Made by a program: the position numbers and the translations under genes
DNA from: Saccharomonospora amisosensis
GTDB lineage: Bacteria > Actinomycetota > Actinomycetes > Mycobacteriales > Pseudonocardiaceae
Assembly: GCF_011761185.1 (NCBI RefSeq)
Contig: NZ_JAAOYM010000001.1
Span: forward strand, 1,302,001-1,366,000
Reading direction: 5' to 3'
Length of the DNA stretch: 64,000 nucleotides
Shown here: one piece after another, positions 43,770 to 54,197 of the stretch
Layout of the letters: each line of letters begins with the position of its first letter
Numbering within the stretch: the first letter of the stretch is position 1
The notes under the pieces: generated by a model
What the model was told of the DNA's origin: nothing
Database searches by the model: none
What the model saw: only the letters and a program-made list of their open reading frames with translations

Positions 43770-44694
43770 AGCCGGTCTCCGTGCGATGCATGGTGACCTG
43801 CTCGCACACCTGATGGGCTATCCAGAGACCGAGTCCACCCTCCGCGGGATTCTGTCGCGCGGGCACCAACCCCACGAACGGATCCTTCGGCCCATCACCC
43901 CGATCGGACACGGTGGCCACCATGCGGCCTCGTGTCGACCACAGCCGCAACTCCACCGGCGGCTCACCATGCCGGAGACCGTTGGTGACCAGCTCGCTCA
44001 CCGCCATCACCAAGCCGTCCACCTCCTCGGAGGTCAGGCCGCTGTCCCTGCCCGCGGCCGCGGTCGCCTTCCTGGCGGCCTCAGGCGTCGGTGACAGCAA
44101 CTCCACGGCGGGCACCGACTGCTCGAGCGGGTCGGCGTAGCGGGGCTCGTAGTCGGACAGGAACGTGGCCGGGTCGACATAGCCGGCGTTCTTGACATGC
44201 CCACCGCCCGGAGTCGCCAGCATCGGATGGGTGCGTTCCACATCGGCGAGCACTCCGGCGGGAGTGACCCTACTGTCGTACATGCACAAGCCCCAGAGCG
44301 GAAAGCCAGCCAACACATGGTTGACGGCGGCCTCGTAGCGGGCCCACGGATCCCACACCACGCCGGTGCCAAGATGCGGGATCTCGCCGACTACCCTCAC
44401 CTGCTCCGCGCCCGCGAAGACGTGGCTTCGGACCAACTCGTGGAACTCCTTGATGGCGCTGGCCGGACGCGAATAGCTGTCGTCACCTGGGCGAAACGCC
44501 AGTCCCGACGCTGAACCGAAGGCGTCCTTCAGCAGTCGCGTTCCGTCTTCACCAAGGGCGACAACGGTCGGTTCCCCCGCCCGAAGGCCTTCCTCGACGA
44601 AGGGGATGGTGATGGAAAGGAACTCGTCGTCGGAGCCGTAGTAGGCGGCTTCGTGCAGATAACCCTCGTGGTGCTCGGCAATACCCGATCTCAT
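43699..44694 (-). CDS. MEDS-domain anti-sigma-factor-type ATPase (RsbW-like)
   Basis: The 331-residue protein has an N-terminal MEDS domain (about 10-180, YGSDDEFLSITIPFVEEGL) and a C-terminal GHKL ATPase of the RsbW type (about 215-320, AVSELVTNGLRHG then SDRGDGP and GGLGLWI). MEDS domains sense methanogen- or dichloromethane-type signals or other small ligands in actinobacteria. The ATPase would phosphorylate an anti-sigma-factor antagonist. Its ATG overlaps the stop of the MEDS-STAS gene, which is the obvious partner substrate. Tail-to-tail overlap with YihY is 71 bases. Confidence 0.85.
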   Translation of the reverse strand: MRSGIAEHHEGYLHEAAYYGSDDEFLSITIPFVEEGLRAGEPTVVALGEDGTRLLKDAFGSASGLAFRPGDDSYSRPASAIKEFHELVRSHVFAGAEQVRVVGEIPHLGTGVVWDPWARYEAAVNHVLAGFPLWGLCMYDSRVTPAGVLADVERTHPMLATPGGGHVKNAGYVDPATFLSDYEPRYADPLEQSVPAVELLSPTPEAARKATAAAGRDSGLTSEEVDGLVMAVSELVTNGLRHGEPPVELRLWSTRGRMVATVSDRGDGPKDPFVGLVPARQNPAEGGLGLWIAHQVCEQVTMHRTETGFTARLVAGARATQPAPQPPAYRH

Positions 44695-45521
44695 TCAACC
44701 CACTCCACGCGCACCGCGGGAATGTCGAGGATCTCGACGAGCCGTGCGGGAGCGCTCTGGTTGGTGCGTAGCGCGACGGTCGCGCCTCGTCGTTGCGCGA
44801 ACTCGGCGAGCCGGAACAAGCTCCTGTGGTCTACGAAGGTGAGGCCCGTCGCATCGATCACGAGTTCGCCGCCCTGCGGATGCGGATCAACCCGCTCAAG
44901 AGCCCGGCAGAGCAGGTCGTGGCAGGAAAGGTCCAGCTCGCCGCTGAGCGCGATGTCGGCGTTACGGCAGGCGTGCAGCCGAAACGGGGTGATGTCGGCG
45001 TTGCCTGCCGGATGCAGGCACGCGAACTGAGCGGCCAGGTCGGTGCCGATCGCCCTGCGGTCGTAGGCGCACAACGCCGCGAACGGTTCCCGAGTGGTGT
45101 AGAGATCCACAAGGTGCTCGTAGCGGGCGTATTCGGCCGGCTGCTTCAGCTTGCACACCGAACCGGTGGCCTCCGCGGCCACCCGGAATCCCGTGTAGCC
45201 CTCAGCCAGCGCTTCGTGCGTGGCCGCAGCGAGCGTGCGCAACTGCGCGGCCGAGGCGGCAGTATCGCCCTCCGCGAGCTGGTGGACCTGCGCGGCGCCG
45301 GAACGAAGCGCCGACGCCACCCCTGGCGCGGACTCGAGGACATGCAGCAGCTCGTCGCCATCACCGTGTGTGAGATACCGGACACGTTGTCCCTGCGCGA
45401 GGCCGTCGGAGAGGAATTCCAGGGCGCGCCAATGAAACTCGCCAGGATCGTCGTAAACCCAGCAAACGTGGTCGTGGAGGCCCAGACTCCGGGCGCTGTC
45501 GACCTCTCCGCAAAGGCGCAT
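44691..45521 (-). CDS. MEDS-STAS anti-anti-sigma-type protein
   Basis: The 276-residue protein pairs a MEDS domain (about 10-165, GLHDHVCWVYDDPGEFHWRA) with a C-terminal STAS domain (about 185-275, GELDLSCHDLL, ELVIDATGLTFVDHRSLFRL). In the usual STAS antagonist a serine follows the VD; here D-HR-S keeps a serine near the expected site. It is coupled by ATGA to the MEDS-ATPase gene, so the two likely form a partner-switch pair controlling a sigma factor located elsewhere. Confidence 0.85.
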   Translation of the reverse strand: MRLCGEVDSARSLGLHDHVCWVYDDPGEFHWRALEFLSDGLAQGQRVRYLTHGDGDELLHVLESAPGVASALRSGAAQVHQLAEGDTAASAAQLRTLAAATHEALAEGYTGFRVAAEATGSVCKLKQPAEYARYEHLVDLYTTREPFAALCAYDRRAIGTDLAAQFACLHPAGNADITPFRLHACRNADIALSGELDLSCHDLLCRALERVDPHPQGGELVIDATGLTFVDHRSLFRLAEFAQRRGATVALRTNQSAPARLVEILDIPAVRVEWVE

Positions 45522-45895
45522 CTAACGATGATAGGCACGCTTTCCGTATCCGGGAACCCGCGCGCAAAATCCCTTTGCGAATGTCTCTGAACAGCGCAAA
45601 CCTCAGCGAGATCAGCACGAGAGCGATCCTGGATGGACCGAGGCTCGCCGATTTCGACGTGACTGCTCACGTACAGTCCAGCAGCCGCTTCGCCTCCGGC
45701 GGGGCGGGGCGTTGGCAGCACGCGGCAGCGACAGCGCTCACCGCACCACCAGGGAAACTCAACGTAACCGGGGGTGGTGGTCCCGCGAATGGCGTGATCA
45801 CGCGGAACCCTGGAACATGAACGGAATTCGAGGTGGTGTGAGGGCGAACTATAGTGTCGGGGTAGCAGCTTGCGACCGAAGCGGGGTCCGTAGCC
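45522..45895. other. Divergent intergenic region
   Basis: This 374-base stretch between the MEDS-STAS and CYTH-CHAD genes has no supported gene. It holds the promoter described at 45827-45855 and, presumably, the promoter of the MEDS pair. Confidence 0.5.
45827..45855 (+). promoter_or_regulatory. Sigma70-like promoter for the CYTH-CHAD gene
   Basis: TTCGAG and TATAGT are separated by exactly 17 bases, and the -10 lies 40 bases before the GTG start at 45896. Confidence 0.5.
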
Positions 45896-47473
45896 GTGCC
45901 TGAGTCCGCGCGATCGTCGGCCCTGATCTGGACAGGGCGGCCAACCCGGGGAGATTCGACGGCTGCACTGCGTAGCCTGGCAGCCGCTGCGGGCACCCGG
46001 TACGAGCTGCATCCCGGCCCTCGACGGGTGCGAACAGTCACCTACCTCGACACCGTGGACCACAGGTTGCGCCGAAAGAACCTCGTACTGACCCACCAGC
46101 GGGCTGGTGCCGCCGGGGAACTCGTCCTCGCCGGAAATGGTGACACCTACACCGTGCACCTGAAGGAGCCACCGCGCTGGCCCGCCCGGCTCGAACAACT
46201 CCCACACGGGGTCGTGCGAGACGAACTCGGCCCGGTGATCGGAATCCGTGCGGTATTGCCGACCCTCACCGCCCGCACGGTCACCCGCGAAGTGGCGGTC
46301 CGCGACGGGCAGGGCGACCTGGTCGCCAGGTTCGACTGGGCCGAGACCACCGCCACAGAACCCGCCGCGACCGAACCGCTGGTGCGGATCACACTGTATC
46401 CACAGCCGGGTTCCCGCAAGGCAGGTGAACGCCTTGCCAAGGGGCTTCGCGCGGCACCCGAGATCCAACCGGCCCCTGCCACGCAGGCGGAGGCCTACAC
46501 CGAGTTGTTGACCGCCACGGGCGCCCTGCGGGAGGCCGGGAACGGCAGGCCGCCGATCACCCGCGACATGCCCGCCGATGCCGCCGTCGCCACCGCACTG
46601 CTCGGCTTCGCCGACACCATCGCTGACACCCTCGATGGCGTTGTGGACGATGTCGACGCCGAGTTCCTGCACGATCTGCGAGTCGCGGTGCGGCGCACGC
46701 GCTCGCTGCTCAAACTGGCGGGCGACGTGCTGCCCGCGGAACCGGTGCGGCGGTATGCGGCTGAGTTCGCGTGGCTGGGGGACCTCACCACACCCACCCG
46801 CGACCTCGACGTGTTCCTGCTGCGCATGGATGATCTCGCCGGCACCCTGCTTGCCTGCGAAGGCGCCGATCTGCGCCCCTTCGTCGAACACCTCCGCGCG
46901 GAGCGGGACCGTGCTCACGGCGAACTGGTGGGCGGTTTGCTGTCACAGCGGTTCAGCAGCCTGCTCGACGGTTGGCGCCGCGAACTTGACGCCGTCCTCG
47001 AGAAGTCGGATACGGCACGCGAGACTTCCGTCGGTTCGGCCAGACAACTCGCCGAGAAGCGACTGCGCCGCGCCGTCAAACGGGTGGTGCGCATGGCGGC
47101 CACCATCACCCCCGATTCACCGGGCGCGCGCGTGCACGATCTACGCAAACGCTGCAAGGAGCTGCGTTACCTGCTGGAGGTGGCCCGGCCGGTCTGCGAC
47201 GCACGCGCGCATCGAGCAGCTCTGCGAGACCTCAAACGGTTGCAGGACGTGCTCGGCGACTTCCAGGACGGCGAGGTGCAGAGCGCCGCGTTACACACGT
47301 TCGCGGAACAACTGCAAGCCAGTGATCCTCGCCCACCCGCCGCGACACTGCTTGCCATGGGAGAACTCGCGGCTGGTCTGGTCGCGCAACAGCGGCAGGC
47401 ACGGGCCGATCTCACCGGCGTCCTACGCGAGTTCCTCGGTCCGGCCACCCAAAAGCACCTCAGGGCACTGTGA
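45896..47473 (+). CDS. CYTH and CHAD domain protein
   Basis: The 525-residue protein has an N-terminal CYTH/triphosphate-tunnel domain (about 10-200, with TYLDTVDHRLRR and charged beta strands) and a C-terminal CHAD helical domain (about 225-515, with FLHDLRVAVRRTRSLL and VHDLRKRCKELRYLLE). The CHAD domain binds polyphosphate through conserved histidines and arginines. Such proteins are linked to polyphosphate or triphosphate metabolism. The CYTH N-terminus appears to lack the classical ExExK motif, so hydrolase activity is uncertain. Its stop codon sits in a 16-bp tandem repeat. Confidence 0.85.
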   Translation: MPESARSSALIWTGRPTRGDSTAALRSLAAAAGTRYELHPGPRRVRTVTYLDTVDHRLRRKNLVLTHQRAGAAGELVLAGNGDTYTVHLKEPPRWPARLEQLPHGVVRDELGPVIGIRAVLPTLTARTVTREVAVRDGQGDLVARFDWAETTATEPAATEPLVRITLYPQPGSRKAGERLAKGLRAAPEIQPAPATQAEAYTELLTATGALREAGNGRPPITRDMPADAAVATALLGFADTIADTLDGVVDDVDAEFLHDLRVAVRRTRSLLKLAGDVLPAEPVRRYAAEFAWLGDLTTPTRDLDVFLLRMDDLAGTLLACEGADLRPFVEHLRAERDRAHGELVGGLLSQRFSSLLDGWRRELDAVLEKSDTARETSVGSARQLAEKRLRRAVKRVVRMAATITPDSPGARVHDLRKRCKELRYLLEVARPVCDARAHRAALRDLKRLQDVLGDFQDGEVQSAALHTFAEQLQASDPRPPAATLLAMGELAAGLVAQQRQARADLTGVLREFLGPATQKHLRAL

Positions 47474-47522
47474 CCTCAGGACACTGTGATCTCAGGGCAC
47501 TGTGATCTCAGGGCACTGTGAC
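47459..47522 (+). repeat. 16-bp tandem repeat, four copies, spanning a stop codon
   Basis: Units of CTCAGGGCACTGTGAY start at 47459, 47475, 47491 and 47507; the second has one change. The first contains the last codons and stop of the CYTH-CHAD gene and each unit brings a TGA. It looks like slippage duplication of the gene end. Confidence 0.85.
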
Positions 47523-47607
47523 AGCGGCCGGGGGAACTCGGTGAGTCGCGATGGCCGCCCGGAAGAGGTTCCGTTAGCCCACGCACCGGCGACCGGAGGT
47601 GTGCTAC

Positions 47608-48942
47608 TTGACTGACGAGGGTGATCTGATCGCCGGACGCTATCGCCTCCAGACGCGCGTTGGCCAAGGTGGCATGGGGATCGTCTGGCGTGCGACCGAC
47701 GAGCAACTGGGTCGAGTCGTGGCCGTCAAGCAGATGTTGCTGCACCCGGGCTCCGATGAAGCAGTGACCGAGCAGGCCGTCCAACGCGCGACCCGCGAAG
47801 CACGCGTCGCGGCGCGGTTGAAGCATCCACATGCCATCACCGTGTATGACGTCGTGCGACACGGCGGAAAGCCCTGCTTGGTCATGGAGTTCCTGTCATC
47901 CCGGAGCCTGGCTGCGGTACTGGCTGAGCAAGGCTGGCTGCCGGCCTCGAACGTCGCCCTGATCGCAAGACAGATCTCGGGCGCGCTCGCTGCCGCGCAC
48001 GAGCATGGGATCGTCCACCGGGACGTCAAACCGGGCAACATTCTGATCAGCCGCGATAACACGGCCAAGATCGTCGACTTCGGCATCTCGCGGGCGACCG
48101 GCGAAGCGACCGTTACCGACGCCGGAGCGATTGTGGGTACGCCTGCGTTTCTCGCGCCGGAAGTCGCACGCGGAGGTGATGCGAATTTCGCTTCCGACGT
48201 GTTCTCTCTCGGGGCGACGCTGTTCGCCGCGTTGGAAGGACATTCGCCGTTCGGGGAAGTCGACGCTGCCATCGTGCTTCTGGCTCGGGTAGCACGAGGC
48301 CAGATCGCTCCACCGAAAACAACGGGGCCGGTCACCGACGTCGTCCTGGCCATGTTACGAAACGATCCTGCAGCGCGCCCTTCGATGCGTCAGGTACACG
48401 AAGCGTGCACCGCTATTGTCGAGGGCCGCACACCCGAACTGCCAGCACTGGGGCGGCCCACGCTCGTACTTCCTGCACGGCGCCCGCGAAAGCGTGTCGT
48501 GGTAGCAGGAAGCGCCGGGGTTTGCCTCCTCGCCACCGGCGTCGTGATTGGGATGTCGTTAGCCGCCGACCCCACCACCATCCCGGAAGTGGTGAGTCCG
48601 CCCACCTCCGCGACTGCTGCCACGACCGTGGCCAGCCACGGGTGCACCGCCTCATACCGCGTGACCGATGCCTGGCCCGGTGGTTACCAGGCGGAGGTCA
48701 CCGTGGCTGGTGAGCGGGGCCGTCGACTCGTTGGCTGGTCGGTGACCTGGCGATTGCCCGAGGGACACACCATCGACGACCTGTGGAACGGTGTGCTGAC
48801 CCGAACCGGACGGCACGTGAAGGTATCGGGCGCCGACTGGAATGCTGTTGTCCCCGCAGCGGAGTCGGTTGCGTTTGGTTTCGTCGGTGGCGTGGCAGAT
48901 GGACAGCCGGTCGAGCCGAAACTGACCTGCCGGACCCCGTAG
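47608..48942 (+). CDS. Ser/Thr protein kinase with extracellular CBM2-like domain
   Basis: A protein of about 444 residues: a Hanks-type kinase (about 5-265) with GQGGMG glycine loop, AVKQM lysine, HRDVKPGN at 137-144 and DFG. A membrane helix follows near 295-318, then an extracellular domain of about 100 residues starting [16 protein letters not shown] that resembles family 2 carbohydrate-binding modules, with paired cysteines. The kinase could sense glycans or wall material outside. The TTG at 47608 is preferred, 9 bases after GGAGG; the frame also has GTG 47599. Confidence 0.85.
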   Translation: MTDEGDLIAGRYRLQTRVGQGGMGIVWRATDEQLGRVVAVKQMLLHPGSDEAVTEQAVQRATREARVAARLKHPHAITVYDVVRHGGKPCLVMEFLSSRSLAAVLAEQGWLPASNVALIARQISGALAAAHEHGIVHRDVKPGNILISRDNTAKIVDFGISRATGEATVTDAGAIVGTPAFLAPEVARGGDANFASDVFSLGATLFAALEGHSPFGEVDAAIVLLARVARGQIAPPKTTGPVTDVVLAMLRNDPAARPSMRQVHEACTAIVEGRTPELPALGRPTLVLPARRPRKRVVVAGSAGVCLLATGVVIGMSLAADPTTIPEVVSPPTSATAATTVASHGCTASYRVTDAWPGGYQAEVTVAGERGRRLVGWSVTWRLPEGHTIDDLWNGVLTRTGRHVKVSGADWNAVVPAAESVAFGFVGGVADGQPVEPKLTCRTP

Positions 48943-48962
48943 GAGCCGATACGTTCAGGTAC

Positions 48963-51353
48963 ATGCCGGGCGACGAGCGAACGACCACCCCGCGGCTGGA
49001 ACAGGGCCTGTCCGCGGCAGACGTGGCACAGCGCGTCGCCGAGGGACGTACCAATGACGTCCCGCCCCGGGCGAGTCGAACTGTCTGGGACATCGTCCGG
49101 TCGAACGTGTTCAGTCGCATCAACGCGATCTTCGCCGTGTTGCTGGCGATCGTGTTGTCCACGGGTTACCTGATCGATGGCATGTTCGGGCTGCTGATCA
49201 TCGCCAACAGTGTCGTCGGAATGGTCCAGGAGCTGAGAGCGAAGCGTACCCTCGACGCACTGTCCATCGTGGGCCAGGCCAAACCCAGGGTTCGCCGTGG
49301 CGGCGCCACCACCGAGCTCGCACCGAACGAGGTTGTCGCCGACGACGTCATAGAGATCGGGCCTGGTGATCAGATCGTCGTCGACGGGAAAGTCCTCGCC
49401 GGTGACGGGCTTGAGGTGGATGAGTCGTTGCTGACCGGCGAGTCGGATCCCGTCGGCAAGCACCTCGGCGACCACGTGCTCTCGGGTAGTTACGTGGTTG
49501 CGGGCGTCGGCGCCTATCGTGCCACGAAAGTCGGTCGGGAGGCGTACGCGGCTCGGTTGGCCGAAGAGGCCGGCAAGTTCACACTGGTCAACTCCGAACT
49601 CCGGCGTGGCATTGACCGGATCCTGCGATTCATCACCTTCCTGCTGGTGCCCGCGGGCGCGCTGTCCATCTACAACCAGCTTTCCGGCGACCAGGCACTG
49701 CCCGACGCGTTGCGCGGCATGGTCGCCGCGCTCGTTCCAATGGTGCCGGAGGGCCTGGTGTTGATGACCTCCATCGCCTTCGCGGTGGGCGTGATTCGGC
49801 TCGGCCGCCGCCAGTGTCTTGTCAACGAGTTGCCCGCCATCGAAGGTCTAGCGCGAGTCGACGTGGTGTGTGCGGACAAAACGGGCACACTCACCGAGAA
49901 CTCCATGCGGCTCGCCGAGGTCCACCCGCTGGGCAAGATCGAGGTGCCACCGGAGCAGGTCCTCGCCGCGCTGGCGGCGTTGGACACACGGCCGAACCCG
50001 AGTATCGCCGCGATCGCGCGTGACTATCCGGAACGACCTGGGTGGGAACCGACGGCGGTAGCGCCCTTTTCGTCGGCCCGCAAATGGAGCGGTGGCAGCT
50101 TCGCGAACCATGGCGACTGGGTACTCGGCGCGCCCGATGTCCTTCTCGAGGAGGGCAGCGCCGAACGCGACGAAGCCGAACGTATCGCCGGACGTGGCTT
50201 GCGTGTGCTTCTTCTCGGCCGTGCTGACGGCCCGGTCGACCGCCCACAAGCGCCGGGGCGGGTGACCGCGGTTGCGCTCATCGTGCTGGAGCAGAGAGTA
50301 CGACCTGAGGCGAAAGCCACCCTCGACTACTTCGCGAAACAGGGCGTTTCGGTGAAGATCATTTCCGGTGACAACGCTGCCTCCGTAGGTGCCGTGGCGG
50401 GTTCGCTTCGACTCCCGCGGTCCACGGAACCAGTTGACAGCCGGACGTTACCGGACGCACCGGATCACTTCGCCGACGCCGTCGAACGCACGAGCGTGTT
50501 CGGCCGTGTTACTCCGGAGCAGAAGCGTTCCATCGTCCACGCGTTGCAGCGACGAGGACACACCGTTGCGATGACCGGAGACGGCGTCAACGACGTGCTT
50601 GCCCTCAAGGATGCTGACATCGGTGTTGCCATGGGATCGGGCAGCCCCGCATCGAGAGCGGTCGCTCAGATCGTTCTGCTGGACAACAGTTTCGCCACCT
50701 TGCCCTACGTGGTGGGCGAAGGAAGGAGGGTGATCGGAAACATCGAACGGGTATCCGCCTTGTTCCTTACCAAGACGGTGTACTCGGTGTTGCTCGCGAT
50801 CCTGGTCGGGGTCCCCGGATTGATTGGGATGGACGTTCTTCCCTATCCCTTCCTGCCGCGACACGTGACCATCACAGGATGGTTCACCATCGGTTTGCCT
50901 GCCTTTGTGCTTTCTCTCGCCCCGAACAACGAGCGCGCAAGGCCCGGGTTCGTCACGCGGGTCATGCGTACGGCCGTACCCGCCGGTGTAGCGGCTTCGG
51001 CGGCCTGCTTTGCGTCCTACCTCCTGGCTCGTGAAGGTCAGCAGCCCAACTACATCGACCAGATTCATGCCAGCACAGCGGCGCTGATCACACTGATGAC
51101 CGTCGCGCTGTGGGTACTCGCGATGATCGCGCGACCGTACGTGTGGTGGAAGTGGGCCCTGGTAGCGGGGATGGCGGCGTTGTCCGCGCTGATGTTCGTG
51201 CTGCCACTGACGCGAGAGCTGTTCCTTCTCGACCCCGGCGGCTACACCGAGACTCTGGTTGCCCTTGGGTGTGCGGCCGTCGGCATCCTGCTGGTGCAAC
51301 TGGGCTGGCGGATCAGCGGCAGGGTCGCGGGCACCGCGTTGTCCGATAGATAA
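48963..51353 (+). CDS. ctpE: P-type cation ATPase, CtpE-like
   Basis: The 796-residue P-type ATPase has actuator TGES, a fourth membrane helix with PMVPEGLVL, the phosphorylation site DKTGTLT with D305, and the hinge [17 protein letters not shown]. About ten membrane helices are visible. The MVPEGL pattern and size match mycobacterial CtpE, a calcium importer, so calcium is the likely ion. It begins 20 bases after the kinase gene on the same strand, so the two may be co-transcribed. Confidence 0.85.
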   Translation: MPGDERTTTPRLEQGLSAADVAQRVAEGRTNDVPPRASRTVWDIVRSNVFSRINAIFAVLLAIVLSTGYLIDGMFGLLIIANSVVGMVQELRAKRTLDALSIVGQAKPRVRRGGATTELAPNEVVADDVIEIGPGDQIVVDGKVLAGDGLEVDESLLTGESDPVGKHLGDHVLSGSYVVAGVGAYRATKVGREAYAARLAEEAGKFTLVNSELRRGIDRILRFITFLLVPAGALSIYNQLSGDQALPDALRGMVAALVPMVPEGLVLMTSIAFAVGVIRLGRRQCLVNELPAIEGLARVDVVCADKTGTLTENSMRLAEVHPLGKIEVPPEQVLAALAALDTRPNPSIAAIARDYPERPGWEPTAVAPFSSARKWSGGSFANHGDWVLGAPDVLLEEGSAERDEAERIAGRGLRVLLLGRADGPVDRPQAPGRVTAVALIVLEQRVRPEAKATLDYFAKQGVSVKIISGDNAASVGAVAGSLRLPRSTEPVDSRTLPDAPDHFADAVERTSVFGRVTPEQKRSIVHALQRRGHTVAMTGDGVNDVLALKDADIGVAMGSGSPASRAVAQIVLLDNSFATLPYVVGEGRRVIGNIERVSALFLTKTVYSVLLAILVGVPGLIGMDVLPYPFLPRHVTITGWFTIGLPAFVLSLAPNNERARPGFVTRVMRTAVPAGVAASAACFASYLLAREGQQPNYIDQIHASTAALITLMTVALWVLAMIARPYVWWKWALVAGMAALSALMFVLPLTRELFLLDPGGYTETLVALGCAAVGILLVQLGWRISGRVAGTALSDR

Positions 51354-51522
51354 AGCAAGTTCGCGCATGTGTCGAGCGTACGAGCAGATCGCCAGTCGGG
51401 CACACGATTTATGATATGAAAGGTCCATTCGCTACGGGCGAAATTGATGTCAGGTAAGACTCTCATTGTTTCACCTGATCGGGATACGCCGCGAATGCCG
51501 GTTCGAAGCTACGATCGTCGCT

Positions 51523-52704
51523 ATGGGGGAGAGACGAAATCCTAATCGCTCGTCCGCGGATCAAAGCGGAAAGAGCAGCCTCGACAAGATCCGCTCGCTT
51601 GAAAGGCGTATCGCCCGCCTGCAAGCAATGCAATTTAAGGAGATTGCCCGATATGAGAGTACCCAGCGATGCCGTACCGAGGCGGCCGCAGAGTTGGCGT
51701 TGACCCTTGCCATCAACGAAAAGTCGGCCGGCAGGAAAATGTCGATGGCCAGTACGCTGGTTCACCGACTACCGAAGACGTTGCAGGCTATGCAGCGCGG
51801 AGATATCGACTCCCACAAGGCCTCGAAAATCGTGGGCCCAACAGCCTGCCTGTCGCACGAACACGTCCAACAGGTCGACGAGATCATGGCCGGCCGGTTG
51901 GGCGGTAAGACGCCAACGCAGCTCCGGCGTGCGACGACGTACGCGGTCGGCAAGGTCGATCCAGAGGGTTCAGCGCAAAGAGCCGCTCGACGCCGCGCGC
52001 AGCGACGGCTAGAGCTCGTTCACCGCGAGGACTCCATGGCAACCATCACGGCATATCTGCCCGCGGAAGTGGCCGGTGCGGCATATGCCCGGATCGATCG
52101 TCTCGCGCGTATGTCACGTGGCGCTGACGAATCGCGAACCCTTGACCAACTCCGTGCCGACGTCTTCGCGGAAACAGTTCTTGGTAAGGCCGACGGCCGT
52201 AGTGCCGCAGGACCGAAGGCGGAAGTATTCGTCTACGTCGATCTACGCACCCTGCTGGAAATGAACAACAACCCTGCACACCTCGCCGGGCACGGCACGA
52301 TCCCCGCGTGGATTGCGCGCCAGATCGCCCATGATCCCGCGAGCACGTGGCGTAGGATCATCACCGATCCCCGCACCGGTGCACCGGTTGACGTCGGCCG
52401 CAAGCGGTATCGGCCACCGCGAGTCACGGACGATTTCGTTCGGGTCCGCGACCGCGAATGCAGGTTCCCCGGATGCCATCGACCGAGTCAGTTCGGGGAT
52501 GTAGATCACGCGACCGCATGGTTCCGTCGCGGACAAACCAACACGAAGAACCTCATTGGCTACTGTCGACGGCACCACCGGCTTAAGACCGCACCCGGCT
52601 GGAAGTACCAGCTCAACCATCGAACCCAACGGCTCACTGTGCGGACACCATCAGGACAGAGCTACAGCAGCTCACCGGAACCACTCCATGATCCCGGCCG
52701 ATGA
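51523..52704 (+). CDS. DUF222-HNH endonuclease family protein
   Basis: The 393-residue protein has the DUF222 helical region (about 20-250, ELALTLAINEKSAGRKMSMA) followed by an HNH nuclease near 315-370 (RDRECRFPGCHRPSQFGDVDH, NLIGYCRRHHRLK). This is an abundant actinobacterial family, many copies of which behave like mobile or selfish genes. The ATG at 51523 follows TACGAT at 51510-51515, a likely -10 for a nearly leaderless transcript. Base composition and codon use are visibly less GC3-rich than neighbours, suggesting transfer. An inverted TCAGGT/ACCTGA pair (51450 and 51473) lies upstream. Confidence 0.88.
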   Translation: MGERRNPNRSSADQSGKSSLDKIRSLERRIARLQAMQFKEIARYESTQRCRTEAAAELALTLAINEKSAGRKMSMASTLVHRLPKTLQAMQRGDIDSHKASKIVGPTACLSHEHVQQVDEIMAGRLGGKTPTQLRRATTYAVGKVDPEGSAQRAARRRAQRRLELVHREDSMATITAYLPAEVAGAAYARIDRLARMSRGADESRTLDQLRADVFAETVLGKADGRSAAGPKAEVFVYVDLRTLLEMNNNPAHLAGHGTIPAWIARQIAHDPASTWRRIITDPRTGAPVDVGRKRYRPPRVTDDFVRVRDRECRFPGCHRPSQFGDVDHATAWFRRGQTNTKNLIGYCRRHHRLKTAPGWKYQLNHRTQRLTVRTPSGQSYSSSPEPLHDPGR

Positions 52705-52835
52705 ACCCGTAGCAGGTCACGGGAGAGCCGGGTGGTGCTTCCGTGAGACGAAAGGCAGCTAGCCTCGCACCGACCCTCCGGGCATCGTCGGCTGCATCAC
52801 TGCGGCACTGTGAGCCCGCGGGAGGGGAATATCGG

Positions 52836-53954
52836 ATGACCATCACGACTCGTGCAGCGATCACACGCTATGCGCACTCACCTTGGGAAGTCACGGAACT
52901 TCAGCTTGACGAACCAAGAGCACACGAGGTCAGGGTGAAGTTCTACGCCGCAGGCCTGTGCCACTCCGACGACCACATAACCCGGGGTGACGCTCCGGTA
53001 AGGCTGCCGGTCGTCGGAGGCCACGAAGGCGCAGGCATCGTTGAATCGGTTGGGCCCCACGTGACCAGGGTGAAGCCTGGAGACCGCATTGTTTGCTCAT
53101 ACATTCCTGCGTGCGGCAAGTGTCGTCCATGCTCGACCGGTCATCAGAACATGTGTGACGAAGGCAAGAATGCTTCCACCGGCATGTTCTCCGACGGAAC
53201 GTTCCGCTTTCATGACGGCGACACCGACCTTGGTGGGTTCTGCACGCTGGGAACCTTCTCGCAATACGCCGTCGTTTCGGAGTGGGCTTGTGTGGCGTTG
53301 GCTGACGACATCCCCTTCGACATCGCGGCGCTCGTCGGGTGCGGAGTACCGACCGGGTGGGGATCGGCGGTGCACGCGGCCGAAGTGCGAGCAGGAGACA
53401 CGGTCGTCATATACGGCGCTGGAGGAGTCGGCAGTAACGCCGTTCAAGGCGCCCGATACGCGGGAGCCCGCTTCGTCGTGGTGGTTGACCCGGTCGATTT
53501 CAAACGAGACATGGCCAAGGTCTTCGGCGCAACACACACCTTTGCCGACGCCACGTCCGCGCACGACTACGTCGTCGAGGCCACCTGGGGTCAGTTGGCT
53601 GATCACGCGATCTGTACGCCAGGCGTGCTCACGGAAGACATCGTCAACGCAGCCGTTCAGGTGACTGGCAAGGCGGGCAAAGTAACCGTGACCGCCGTCG
53701 GGAAGCTCGAGGAAAGGGCTGTGAATATACCTGCGGGCATGCTCATCGGGTACCAGCGGCAAGTACGGGGCGCGTTGTTCGGTGACAGCAACCCCCTCTA
53801 TGACATCCCCCGGCTATTCGATCTCTACCGTGCCGGTGACCTCAAGCTGGATGAGTTGGTGACTCGTCGGTACAGCCTGGACGAAATCAACCAGGGTTAC
53901 CAGGACATGCTGGACGGCAAGAATATTCGTGGAGTGATCATCCACGAACACTGA
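52836..53954 (+). CDS. NDMA-dependent-type zinc alcohol dehydrogenase
   Basis: The 372-residue medium-chain dehydrogenase has catalytic zinc ligands C42 and H63/E64, structural zinc cysteines C93, C96, C99 and C107, and an NAD-binding GAGGVGSN. The overall pattern (GLCHSDDHITRGD) matches the mycobacterial/actinobacterial NDMA-dependent alcohol dehydrogenase group, where the nicotinamide stays bound. GGAGGGG lies 8 bases before the ATG. The substrate is probably an alcohol or aldehyde; the adjacent ABC operon does not clearly fix it. Confidence 0.9.
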   Translation: MTITTRAAITRYAHSPWEVTELQLDEPRAHEVRVKFYAAGLCHSDDHITRGDAPVRLPVVGGHEGAGIVESVGPHVTRVKPGDRIVCSYIPACGKCRPCSTGHQNMCDEGKNASTGMFSDGTFRFHDGDTDLGGFCTLGTFSQYAVVSEWACVALADDIPFDIAALVGCGVPTGWGSAVHAAEVRAGDTVVIYGAGGVGSNAVQGARYAGARFVVVVDPVDFKRDMAKVFGATHTFADATSAHDYVVEATWGQLADHAICTPGVLTEDIVNAAVQVTGKAGKVTVTAVGKLEERAVNIPAGMLIGYQRQVRGALFGDSNPLYDIPRLFDLYRAGDLKLDELVTRRYSLDEINQGYQDMLDGKNIRGVIIHEH

Positions 53955-54197
53955 GTCTCCGGACATGTCGATCTTCCCAGTCGCCCGTCATGCCCTGGCT
54001 GACGTGCGGAGATAACACCTCATTACTCAACATCGCGACAAATGACGTAGGCCCACTACGCCGGCGGATCGAGACGACGCAGCGGTAGGAAGTTTCTCTT
54101 CCACCTCACGAAAGGTCCCTGCTCCGATCCGAGACGAGTAGGGAACCTGTAGCCGCATCGGAGTTACCTCGGTCCAACGGCGCTACCGAAGCAGGAG

